This document shows positions 6,763-14,224 of a stretch of 19,550 bases of DNA, one piece after another (within the stretch, counting starts at the first letter, position 1; each line of letters begins with the position of its first letter). The stretch spans positions 1-19,550 of the forward strand of contig JAEDJV010000038.1 in NCBI GenBank assembly GCA_016296165.1, read 5' to 3'. This stretch comes from Oscillospiraceae bacterium (lineage in GTDB: Bacteria; Bacillota; Clostridia; Oscillospirales; Ruminococcaceae). The notes beneath the pieces are model-generated. The model was given only the letters and a program-made list of their open reading frames with translations. It was not told the origin of the DNA and ran no database searches. The translations under genes and the position numbers were made by a program.

Positions 6763-7104
6763 ATGAGCCGGATAAGAACAGAGAGGATAGAAATCAGGGT
6801 CACTCCTGATGAAAAAGAAAAGCTCAGAGGTGATGCTGAAAAATCACGTATGAATATGTCAAATTACATTCTGAGATTATCTGAACAAAAAAAGATATAT
6901 GCAGTAGATGGCATACCGGAACTTATAAAGCAGATTATCAGAATAGGAACGAATGTTAATCAGATAGTAATGGTTGCTAATACAAACAAATCAGTTTCAG
7001 AAAAACAGATAGAAACAGTAAACTTCAATCTTACAAAAATACAGAAATTACTGGCGGATATGATTGAAGTGATAAAAAATTCTGATGATGAGGTTGAAAT
7101 TTGA
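6763..7104 (+). CDS. mobC: MobC-like ribbon-helix-helix relaxosome protein
   Basis: This is a 113-residue protein. Residues 1-40 form a ribbon-helix-helix DNA-binding fold: the strand ERIEIRVTP, helix DEKEKLRGDAEKSR and helix MSNYILRLSEQ. The remainder, with ELIKQIIRIGTNVNQIVMVAN followed by a helical tail, is the standard MobC layout. MobC-type proteins bind oriT and help the relaxase open the nick region. The likely start is ATG 6763: residues from there match the family, and GGGAGG (6745-6750) lies 12 bases upstream. A longer start at 6733 is possible. An out-of-frame ATG at 6755 encodes only MKI, and its TGA overlaps the 6763 ATG, which would allow re-initiation. The stop TGA overlaps the relaxase ATG, so the two are co-translated. 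Confidence 0.85.
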   Translation: MSRIRTERIEIRVTPDEKEKLRGDAEKSRMNMSNYILRLSEQKKIYAVDGIPELIKQIIRIGTNVNQIVMVANTNKSVSEKQIETVNFNLTKIQKLLADMIEVIKNSDDEVEI

Positions 7105-8798
7105 TGGCGTATGTTGGTCAGGTTTCAATCCGAGACAGTTCTCATATGGGTCATGCTATTGATTATATAAGTCGTGAGGAAAAAGCATTGTCACTGAATA
7201 ATGTTTCAGATCATGAGATGCTGAATATAATGCTTAATCATTTATCGGTTACAAATAAGTCGATTGGCGAAAGAGCAACATATATTAACTGTACTCAGAA
7301 TCCTTACAAGGATTTTGAAAACATGCGAAAGGCTTATGATCAGGACAAAGGTGTTATAGCTCATCATTATTTCCAGAGTTTTCAGAAGGATGACGATCTT
7401 ACTCCGGAACAGGCACACCAAATCGGTGTACAGCTTGCTCAGAAAATGTTTCCTAACTATCAGGTGGTTGTTGCAACTCATACTGACAAGGAGCATCTTC
7501 ACAATCACATAATTGTGAATTCCTGTAATATAATTACCGGACAGAAATGGTACAGCAACAAAAAATCTTTGTCTGATATAAGAAAGGAAAGTGATAAACT
7601 TTGTCTTCAGAACGGACTGGGAGTGATACAAAAAAATTCAAAGTACAAGAACATTGACAAACCAACTTATCAGCTGGGTATGAAGAAAAAGTCATGGAAG
7701 GTTCAGCTTGTATATGATCTTAATGAAGCAGTAAAATCATGCAGAACAAAAGATGACTTTATTAAGTTTTTGAATGATAAAAACTATTCTGTCAAATACA
7801 AAGACGTTCATATTACCATTACAAAGAATGGTGAGAAAAAAGGGATACGAGTTGATACACTTGCGAAACAGTTCGGAGAAAAATATACAAAAGAAAATCT
7901 TGAAAAGCAGATGGGTTATTACGTTCCTTTTATAAAAGAAGCAGCTTGTTTCAGTCAGAAGGAAAAACAGAAAAAAGAAGTTAAAAGCAACTGGGAACAC
8001 TATGAAAAAAATATTCTGAAAAAACAAAATTGTTTTCCCTCTACATGGAATAATGTTTATCGTGATGTCAGGACCGATAATCTGATAAAAAAAGCTGAAA
8101 AATCTGTTGCTCATTCAAGAAATATTTTTGAGCTGATAATCCGATCATTTATTTTACTTTCTGCGATTAATAAACGTAAATCAAAGAAAAGCAAAACTTC
8201 AAAATCCGCATATTACAGTCTGAAAAGTAAAAACAGATTATATAAGAATAACCGGAGTAATACATATGGAAATATTTCATATTATGAACTTTGTAATAGT
8301 CCGGGAAAAACTTTTACTATAAAAGTTGATGCGGTTAATCTGCTCAGACTTGTTAATCAGCCAGTCCTGTATTCTGCATTAATGAATAATAATTCCGCAG
8401 TAATAACTGTAAAAGAAAAGGATAAAAAATTTCTTATCAATCTGCTTGGTCTGAGTTCAAAAGAGCAGTTGTTTGATGCTCAGAGCGAACAGATTGACAA
8501 TCAAAATATTTATAAGGAATTGAAGCAAAGAGCTGAATTAAGTAATCAGAAGCTTCAGTATCTTGTTATAGATAAAGAGCAACTTGAACTTTTGAAAAAC
8601 AATTACATAAGTTTTGCATATTTTTCTAAAGATGAAAAATATAATATTGCTTTTCTTCCTGAAAAATTAAAGGTAATACAGAAGATACTTTATGAAAACA
8701 GAAAATCAAAAAGTATCAGTTCCAATTCGAAAAATGAAGAAAAGGTTAATCTGGTTCTTCAAAAAAACAGAAACGAAATGCAGAAACAAATCAGATAA
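7104..8798 (+). CDS. MOBP-type relaxase (VirD2/MobA-like)
   Basis: This is a 564-residue relaxase. The N-terminal 220 residues carry the relaxase fold: a likely catalytic Tyr21 (HAIDYISREEKA), an HHYFQSF strand near 92-98, and the metal-binding motif H126-x-D128-x-x-H131-x-H133-N-H135, ending in VN139. These are hallmarks of the MobA/VirD2 relaxase family that nicks oriT and pilots the strand through the secretion channel. The middle is basic. The C-terminus (about 400-535) has two similar units of about 45 residues, discussed in the findings. The start is ATG 7104, overlapping the mobC stop; an upstream TTG at 7101 is less likely. The gene is followed by the coupling-protein gene cluster. 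Confidence 0.9.
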   Translation: MAYVGQVSIRDSSHMGHAIDYISREEKALSLNNVSDHEMLNIMLNHLSVTNKSIGERATYINCTQNPYKDFENMRKAYDQDKGVIAHHYFQSFQKDDDLTPEQAHQIGVQLAQKMFPNYQVVVATHTDKEHLHNHIIVNSCNIITGQKWYSNKKSLSDIRKESDKLCLQNGLGVIQKNSKYKNIDKPTYQLGMKKKSWKVQLVYDLNEAVKSCRTKDDFIKFLNDKNYSVKYKDVHITITKNGEKKGIRVDTLAKQFGEKYTKENLEKQMGYYVPFIKEAACFSQKEKQKKEVKSNWEHYEKNILKKQNCFPSTWNNVYRDVRTDNLIKKAEKSVAHSRNIFELIIRSFILLSAINKRKSKKSKTSKSAYYSLKSKNRLYKNNRSNTYGNISYYELCNSPGKTFTIKVDAVNLLRLVNQPVLYSALMNNNSAVITVKEKDKKFLINLLGLSSKEQLFDAQSEQIDNQNIYKELKQRAELSNQKLQYLVIDKEQLELLKNNYISFAYFSKDEKYNIAFLPEKLKVIQKILYENRKSKSISSNSKNEEKVNLVLQKNRNEMQKQIR

Positions 8799-8835
8799 AT
8801 ATATTGATTAGTTTCTGACTGTAAGGAGAGATTAT

Positions 8836-9237
8836 ATGTCAGTAAAAAAACGTAAAGGGTTGCTTTTATATGATGGGGTTTGGTATTCACGTATCTTTGA
8901 AGATGGAAGATTTGCGGTTCCGCAGTCATTACTTCCGGATGGTGTAACTCCTAAATTCTATAGAGCATTTGTTCCGTTTGATGATAAAAGGGGTGAGGTT
9001 CGGTTTGAACGAATAAAAAATCTTCCGGCAAAAGAGAATATGAAAAATAATAAGAAAATGTATAACAATAGATTTGTAATTCCGCAGAAAATAAGGGAAA
9101 TTTATGGACTGACAAACGGAATTTTTTTAAAGATAGAGCCTTATTATACAGGTATGGACGATGGATTTTCAGTTGTTTATGATGAAAAAATGAGTGACAT
9201 TGTCAGAAAAACAATTGAAAAAATTTATTATAGTTAG
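8836..9237 (+). CDS. Small protein with two AbrB-like half-repeats
   Basis: This is a 133-residue protein with no signal peptide or membrane helix. Residues about 76-113 read NRFVIPQKIREIYGLTNGIFLKIE, which has the R-x-x-I/V-P-x-x-I-R-x-x-x-G-L pattern of AbrB/MazE swapped-hairpin DNA-binding proteins. Residues about 23-60 carry a second, weaker copy beginning GRFAVPQSLLPDG. If both are real, one chain contains a pair of half-sites instead of needing a dimer. The start at 8836 follows AAGGAGAG 9 bases upstream. It lies between the relaxase and the coupling ATPase and could be a regulator of the transfer genes, but function is inferred from the fold pattern only. Confidence 0.5.
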   Translation: MSVKKRKGLLLYDGVWYSRIFEDGRFAVPQSLLPDGVTPKFYRAFVPFDDKRGEVRFERIKNLPAKENMKNNKKMYNNRFVIPQKIREIYGLTNGIFLKIEPYYTGMDDGFSVVYDEKMSDIVRKTIEKIYYS

Positions 9238-9248
9238 AGGGATATTAT

Positions 9249-11366
9249 ATGGCTGGGAAAAACAAACTCAGAGGAGAAAAGAGTAAAACTCCTGTTATTA
9301 TATTCCTGATTATACTATTTCTCATTCTATTTACCGGTGGAATGTATATCGCCTATTTGCTATATAATTATGAGCTGAAAACCGGACTTGAGAAAATTGC
9401 ATTATCAGAAATCATGGACGTAATGAATTATATTGCAGCTCCGGAAATTGTTAAAAAATTTGATGTATCAATGATTCCGGTACTTTTTAAATATCAGGTT
9501 ACAAAAATATGGTGGATATATGTTGCTGTCTTTTTAATATTGTTTCTTAATATGTCAGATAAAAAGGATGATTTTAAAGGGATGGAGCATGGATCAGCAT
9601 CATGGGCGGATAAATATGATGAAAAAAGTTTTAAAGATAATACAGGTATTCCGGTTGCCAAAGATATGTATGTGACAATCCTGAATCCCAAAAAGAAATA
9701 TTATTCTTCACATAACCTGAATGAAGTAGTTATCGGTGGTTCCGGTGCAGGAAAATCGTTCAGAAAGATAAAGGTAGATATAATGCAGAAGTATGGCAGC
9801 TACGTTATAACGGATCCGAAAGGAGAACTGTACAGGGATACTGCAAAATTTCTCAAGGAAAACGGGTACAAGATAAGAGTTCTTAATCTTATAAACATAG
9901 GATTTTCCAATTCTTACAATCCATTTGCGTATATGTCTGAAGAGCAGGATGTATTGAATGTTGCAGACCTTTTCATGAAAAACTCAGCAGGCGAGGGTGA
10001 AAAGGAAGACTTCTGGACAGGTGCAGCTCAGGATATGCTTGTGGCAATAATGGTTTACCTATGGAAAAATAAAGATGAAACTCAGACATTTGGACGTGTG
10101 CTCCGTCTTGTGAACAGTGTTCAGTACAAAGACGGGAAGATAGATCCTGTGTGTGAACTTGCAAGATGCTTCAATGCACACATGATTGATTATCCGAATG
10201 ATGTTGTTGCCGTAAACTGGGCATCAATTCAGGGAACGCCGCAGGAGACTCTGGGAAGTATATGCAAAACCTTGTCAACGAGATTAAGGCTTTGGGCTGT
10301 AGAGGCTGTCGATGAAGTAACTGCTGTTGATGAAATGGATTTTGATAATATAGGCAAGGAAAAGACAGCAGTATTTCTGCTTATTCCAGCAGCAAGACAA
10401 ACATACAAAGTAATAGCTAATATTTTTTATTCCCAGCTGTTTGAACGTTTAATGCTGGTTGCTAACCGTGACTGTAACGGAAGACTCCCGAATCTTGTTT
10501 CATGTGAACTGGATGAATTTGCGAATATCGGTAAGATTCCAAACTTTAATGAGACTCTCGCAGTTGTCAGGTCACATAACATAAGACTGTGCATTGTGCT
10601 GCAGGGATTATCTCAGCTTAAAGCTTTATATGAGAAGACGTGGGAAAGTATTATCGGAAATTGTTCCATATTTACATTTCTTGGTACCAACGATATGGAT
10701 TCCAAGGAATATGTATCAAAGAAACTTGGTAAAACAACAGTACGTGTAGATTCAAGATCATATAATCGCGGAAATACAGGTGGAGGTTCTGATTCAGAGA
10801 ATTATATACAAAGAGATCTTCTTTCTGCTGATGAGATACCAAAGGCAATCAGAGCAAAGGGAAAAACCAAAAAATATGGAGGAAGCTGCATTATTTTTGT
10901 TGATGAATATAAGCCGTTTTTCCTTCCTAAATATGATACGCTTAAACATCCTGTGATATCCAGTATAGGAAGTCAATATGAAAAAGACTTTCATAATAAC
11001 ACAAATATAGAAAAGGAATATGCTGACATCAAACGTATAAGGCATGATAACTACACCGCACAGGTGAAAGACTATTTCGAAAAGAGAAAAAATTCTGAGG
11101 AAACAACTAAACAGAAGGAGATTGAATCAGAAGAAAAACATCAGGAGAAACTTAAACAGATGTATCAGGCTGCTCAGGTTGGGATTGATATGAACGATTT
11201 TGAAGAGATGACGAATGAAATAGAGATCAATGAGCAGAAAGAATTCTCTGATGGAATTAGTGATGTGATTGATGAGGACGAGTTTGAAACAGCAATGGAT
11301 GAGGCTGTTCCAGTTATTTCCGATGATGTTAATCCTATAATTTCAAAATTTATGAATCAGGAGTGA
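9249..11366 (+). CDS. VirD4/TcpA-type conjugative coupling ATPase
   Basis: This is a 705-residue type IV coupling protein. Two N-terminal membrane helices lie at about 15-40 and 80-102. The Walker A motif GGSGAGKS is at 163-170, and Walker B with the family signature ELDEFANIG is at 420-428. The stretch VITDPKGELY following Walker A and the RSHNIRLCIVLQGLSQL segment are typical of VirD4/TraG proteins of clostridial elements. The C-terminus (about 600-705) is acidic and probably disordered. It receives the relaxase-DNA complex and feeds it to the mating channel at the inner face of the membrane. It starts 11 bases after the previous gene, with GAGGG upstream, and runs into the next gene with a 6-base gap, so it is part of the transfer operon. 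Confidence 0.94.
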   Translation: MAGKNKLRGEKSKTPVIIFLIILFLILFTGGMYIAYLLYNYELKTGLEKIALSEIMDVMNYIAAPEIVKKFDVSMIPVLFKYQVTKIWWIYVAVFLILFLNMSDKKDDFKGMEHGSASWADKYDEKSFKDNTGIPVAKDMYVTILNPKKKYYSSHNLNEVVIGGSGAGKSFRKIKVDIMQKYGSYVITDPKGELYRDTAKFLKENGYKIRVLNLINIGFSNSYNPFAYMSEEQDVLNVADLFMKNSAGEGEKEDFWTGAAQDMLVAIMVYLWKNKDETQTFGRVLRLVNSVQYKDGKIDPVCELARCFNAHMIDYPNDVVAVNWASIQGTPQETLGSICKTLSTRLRLWAVEAVDEVTAVDEMDFDNIGKEKTAVFLLIPAARQTYKVIANIFYSQLFERLMLVANRDCNGRLPNLVSCELDEFANIGKIPNFNETLAVVRSHNIRLCIVLQGLSQLKALYEKTWESIIGNCSIFTFLGTNDMDSKEYVSKKLGKTTVRVDSRSYNRGNTGGGSDSENYIQRDLLSADEIPKAIRAKGKTKKYGGSCIIFVDEYKPFFLPKYDTLKHPVISSIGSQYEKDFHNNTNIEKEYADIKRIRHDNYTAQVKDYFEKRKNSEETTKQKEIESEEKHQEKLKQMYQAAQVGIDMNDFEEMTNEIEINEQKEFSDGISDVIDEDEFETAMDEAVPVISDDVNPIISKFMNQE

Positions 11367-11372
11367 TGATAC

Positions 11373-12158
11373 ATGTATGATGAAAATGAACAGATGCAGA
11401 ATATTCAGCAGACTGTCAGCACCTGCAATAATATAAGCCGGGAGATATACAGGCTTTATACGCAGTTTAAGGAACAGGAAAAAATTGCTGAAAAAGAAGC
11501 TATGAACAAAGCAATGAAGGAGGTTATTAATCCGGATCCGGATTTTGTGTTTACAGGTCAGATGACAGATCTGAGTTATTTTAACAACACAAATACAATG
11601 CCGTTTGATTATATCAACAATATAAAGGATGAAAAACTGAAAGCAGCTGTAAAAGATAATTTTAATACTGCTGCCAGAAGGGGATTAGTGTACATCGATC
11701 CTGAAACTCAGATGATAGCTATAACTGAGAAAGGAAAAAAGTTTATAGAAAAAAAAGAGTTTAAGAATCAGGCTGCTGAAAATACCAGTAAGGCATTGGA
11801 AGTCAGTGATAAGTGTGTTCTGCTTAACGGCACAGAAACAGATATTCAGATTTTTAATTACAAGCCGCAGATAAGTCTTGGTAACCTTGTTAATAATGGC
11901 TCGCCGGAACTTGGCAATAAAATAATGGATAATTTTAATAAGCTGCAGGCGAAAGGATTAATAGACATTGATATGAACGGCATAATGAAACTTACTGACG
12001 CAGGAAGGGAAACATTATCCGGACTGCTTAAAAACGGAAAGCTTAATGGTGCTGCACTTAAGAGTACAGCAGCACTGGGAACGGTTGGGGCAATTGTTAT
12101 GGTAGTTCAGAAAGCGGCTGATGTTGCTAAAACAATAGTAAACACACAAACAAAGTAA
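11373..12158 (+). CDS. Duplicated winged-helix-like protein with C-terminal membrane segment
   Basis: This 261-residue protein is not recognised as a named family. It contains an internal duplication. Residues about 54-125 and about 148-222 align, with the shared core DNFN...GLVYIDPETQMIAITEKGKKFI in copy 1 and DNFN...GLIDIDMNGIMKLTDAGRETL in copy 2. That shape, helix then hairpin then LTxxGxxxL, is like the wing of a winged-helix domain. An N-terminal polar helix (1-50) precedes it. A hydrophobic segment (about 227-252, LKSTAALGTVGAIVMVV) ends the chain and could insert in the membrane. It sits 6 bases after the coupling ATPase with AGGAG upstream of the start. A membrane-tethered adaptor or regulator of the transfer apparatus is possible; this is inference. 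Confidence 0.55.
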   Translation: MYDENEQMQNIQQTVSTCNNISREIYRLYTQFKEQEKIAEKEAMNKAMKEVINPDPDFVFTGQMTDLSYFNNTNTMPFDYINNIKDEKLKAAVKDNFNTAARRGLVYIDPETQMIAITEKGKKFIEKKEFKNQAAENTSKALEVSDKCVLLNGTETDIQIFNYKPQISLGNLVNNGSPELGNKIMDNFNKLQAKGLIDIDMNGIMKLTDAGRETLSGLLKNGKLNGAALKSTAALGTVGAIVMVVQKAADVAKTIVNTQTK

Positions 12159-12205
12159 ATCATCATCTAAAGATGGTTTAAATAAATACATAATTATATT
12201 TTATC

Positions 12206-12220
12206 AAGGAGGTTTTTCCT
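12206..12220 (+). promoter_or_regulatory. Strong ribosome binding site of the first pilin-like gene
   Basis: AAGGAGG (12206-12212), a near-perfect anti-Shine-Dalgarno match, lies 9 bases before the ATG at 12222. AGGA (12207-12210) can weakly pair with TCCT (12217-12220). Strong translation fits a structural subunit needed in many copies. Confidence 0.6.
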
Positions 12221-12221
12221 A

Positions 12222-12602
12222 ATGGAAAACAAAGAAACAAAGATTCAGTCTGTGACTGAAACAACAAAAACAGAAAAGATCAGAAGAAAGCTCACTAAGA
12301 CAGCTGCAAAGATTGTCTTTGCTGTCATGGCAGCAATGAGCGTGATACCGACTGCTTTTGCAGAGGGCGAGACAAATGAAACTAAGGGTACTTCTCCTGG
12401 TAATTTTGCAAGTAATATGCTTTCGTATGCATGGTGGATAATGTATGGAATATGCGGCATTTTTGCAGCTATGGGTGTTATAAAAATGATTCAGGGACAG
12501 GCAGAAGAAGATACAAGAGCACGTAATAATGGAATCGCCACCCTTGTTATTGCGGCTGCGGGTATTGTGATAGTAGCACTTATTCAGGCACAGGTTAAGT
12601 GA
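12222..12602 (+). CDS. VirB2/TrbC-like small membrane protein with signal peptide
   Basis: This is a 126-residue protein. A charged N-terminus (1-28) is followed by a hydrophobic stretch and an AFA-EG signal peptidase-like site near residue 48. Two further membrane helices follow (about 66-88 and 100-122), joined by a short polar loop with VIKMIQGQAEEDTRARNNG. A cleaved leader plus a hairpin of two helices is the standard shape of VirB2/TrbC pilins, and clostridial elements carry a similar Maff2 protein in this position. It would line or extend the mating channel, but Gram-positive systems are not known to make long pili. The next protein-coding gene is a clear paralogue. A GC-rich hairpin follows the stop. 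Confidence 0.72.
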   Translation: MENKETKIQSVTETTKTEKIRRKLTKTAAKIVFAVMAAMSVIPTAFAEGETNETKGTSPGNFASNMLSYAWWIMYGICGIFAAMGVIKMIQGQAEEDTRARNNGIATLVIAAAGIVIVALIQAQVK

Positions 12603-12624
12603 CTTTATAACAGAATTATTGATA

Positions 12625-12649
12625 AAGCCGGCCACATTCAGGCCGGCTT
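12625..12649 (+). promoter_or_regulatory. GC-rich stem-loop between the two pilin-like genes
   Basis: A perfect 9-bp stem (AAGCCGGCC 12625-12633 with GGCCGGCTT 12641-12649, loop ACATTCA) lies between the two paralogues. There is no T run, so it is unlikely to be a terminator. It may protect the upstream pilin mRNA from 3' decay or serve as a processing site that sets different amounts of the two proteins. Confidence 0.6.
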
Positions 12650-12670
12650 ATATTAAAAAGGAGAATTGTA

Positions 12671-12874
12671 ATGAGCACAATAGGACAACTTACTAATACT
12701 CTTCTGAATGTATCACGTGCCGGATTGGCGTTAATTGCTGGATATGGTGTTGTAAAAATGATTAAAGGTAGGGCTGACGAGGATACAAAAGAATTTACTG
12801 AGGGATTAGCTATGATTTTGGTCGGTGCAGGACTTTTTTCTGTGACTATTGTAGCTAAAGGATATATAACATAA
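12671..12874 (+). CDS. Small two-helix membrane protein, paralogue of the pilin-like gene
   Basis: This is a 67-residue protein with two membrane helices (about 10-30 and 42-62) and a connecting loop VVKMIKGRADEDTKEFTEG that closely matches VIKMIQGQAEEDTRARNNG in the preceding gene. Unlike that protein it has no N-terminal signal peptide. It fits Maff2/VirB2-like subunits of clostridial elements. It would sit in the membrane as part of the channel, alone or mixed with its paralogue. AAGGAG (12658-12663) lies 7 bases upstream of the start. The next gene begins 16 bases on. Confidence 0.68.
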   Translation: MSTIGQLTNTLLNVSRAGLALIAGYGVVKMIKGRADEDTKEFTEGLAMILVGAGLFSVTIVAKGYIT

Positions 12875-12890
12875 TTTGGAGAGGTGAGAA

Positions 12891-14207
12891 ATGAAAAGAA
12901 TAATTAGACGAATAATATGCGCAGTAATGTTATTATGCGTTTTTCTCGTTAACCCGATTCACTGCAGTGCTCTTAGTCCGTTTGATGAACAAATGGTTCG
13001 TCATATAGCTAAAGAAGAAGCCAAAAATGTAGTGGATAGCGTTATTTATAATATAATGGGTCCTGAAGTTGGACCTATGTCAGTGGGTGCATATAACTGG
13101 GCGAACAAACGTGCTGACGAGTCTTTAAATAGTGCGGTTGGACAACTTTTGCCAAGAATAGAAGCACTTGAAAAAAGTAGCGGCGCCTCTTCGCAGGACA
13201 TATCAAATCTAAATAATAAAGTCGATGACACAAATAATAAGATTGATCAGAACTCTGAAAAAGTAGATAATGTACAAAAGTCCATAGATGATCTGAATAA
13301 GAAAAGTGATAATTCAGATGGTTCAACGGTAACAGGGGTAAGAAAGGTTCTTATTGCATTTATAGAACTAGCAAATAAAATCTGGAATTCCATTGGCATG
13401 ATTTTTTACGGAGCAAGCTTTGGTGAAAACATAGGGCTTCTTGAGTATTTTAATTTTCAGATTGATATAAATTCTTACGTAAACAGTAACGTTTATACAG
13501 TTATGAAAACATTGGCGTATAGTCTTGTGCTTCTATTTTTTTCAGTAAATATGATTGAAACAACTATTAAGTATGAATCTGTTTCACTCAAGGGTTTCAT
13601 TGTTATGACTATACGAATTGTAATTGCAAAGAAACTGATAGATAATTGTCCGAAGATATGCACATCAATAATAAAAATAGTCAGGGATACTATAGGCCAG
13701 ATGTGGGAGACCAAAGAAGTTGATCTTTCAGATGTCATGGGTAAGGATACAATATTAGATAAGATTTTGAATGTAGGACAGAGTAAACTTCCTTTTGTCG
13801 GTGAAATAGTTGATGCAATACTGGTTTTGGTAGCGGCTGTACCTATCATTTTGATGTCGTTATCAGCATTTATTGTTGGCGCAATAATACTCGTTAAAAT
13901 ATTGCTCTGGTCAGTTGATATGGTCATTCTTGTTTCTGTATCTCCAGCATTTGTTGCGTGCTGGTCTTCTGATGTTACTAAACAGTATTTTAAAAACTTT
14001 ATTGTAACTTTCATCCAGGCATCGCTGCAATTACTTTACATGGCCATAGTCTTCTTTTTGTTTAAGACGTTTCTTGCAACAACTGTACCGGACGGAGATA
14101 ATATGGTAATATACATGGTCAGGTTTGTGCCTAATCTGATTGTAATGATAGCAATGGCAATAATGATGATAAAACCACCGAAATTTCTTACAAATATGCT
14201 GAGATAA
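12891..14207 (+). CDS. VirB6/TrbL-like channel protein with secreted coiled-coil N-terminus
   Basis: This is a 438-residue protein. A classic signal peptide covers residues 1-28 (basic MKRIIRR, hydrophobic core, then HCSA). Residues about 85-145 form a regular coiled coil with repeating N-x-K/I-D heptads. The last 290 residues contain about six to seven hydrophobic helices, with the strongest block near 302-365, as expected for VirB6/TrbL-type proteins (the CD1112-like protein of Tn1549-type elements). VirB6 forms the inner-membrane channel of type IV secretion systems. The coiled coil would face the outside of the cell, where it could contact the wall or a partner. GGAGAGG lies 8 bases upstream of the start. 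Operonic with the pilin-like genes and the lipoprotein. Confidence 0.75.
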   Translation: MKRIIRRIICAVMLLCVFLVNPIHCSALSPFDEQMVRHIAKEEAKNVVDSVIYNIMGPEVGPMSVGAYNWANKRADESLNSAVGQLLPRIEALEKSSGASSQDISNLNNKVDDTNNKIDQNSEKVDNVQKSIDDLNKKSDNSDGSTVTGVRKVLIAFIELANKIWNSIGMIFYGASFGENIGLLEYFNFQIDINSYVNSNVYTVMKTLAYSLVLLFFSVNMIETTIKYESVSLKGFIVMTIRIVIAKKLIDNCPKICTSIIKIVRDTIGQMWETKEVDLSDVMGKDTILDKILNVGQSKLPFVGEIVDAILVLVAAVPIILMSLSAFIVGAIILVKILLWSVDMVILVSVSPAFVACWSSDVTKQYFKNFIVTFIQASLQLLYMAIVFFLFKTFLATTVPDGDNMVIYMVRFVPNLIVMIAMAIMMIKPPKFLTNMLR

Positions 14208-14224
14208 AAGAAGGAATGATGAAT

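Noticed and set aside
7101..7103. TTG start of the relaxase
   Set aside because: The following ATG at 7104 overlaps the mobC stop in the usual TGATG coupling form.
12219..12635. Minus-strand open frame of 138 codons across the pilin-like gene
   Set aside because: It is the shadow of an AT-rich membrane gene, is full of Cys, His and Ser codons, has no ribosome binding site, and opposes the operon.
13493..14014. Minus-strand open frame of 173 codons across the VirB6-like gene
   Set aside because: The Thr/Ser/Ile-rich composition is that of an antisense frame of a hydrophobic gene; the + strand frame has signal peptide, helices and neighbours that fit.
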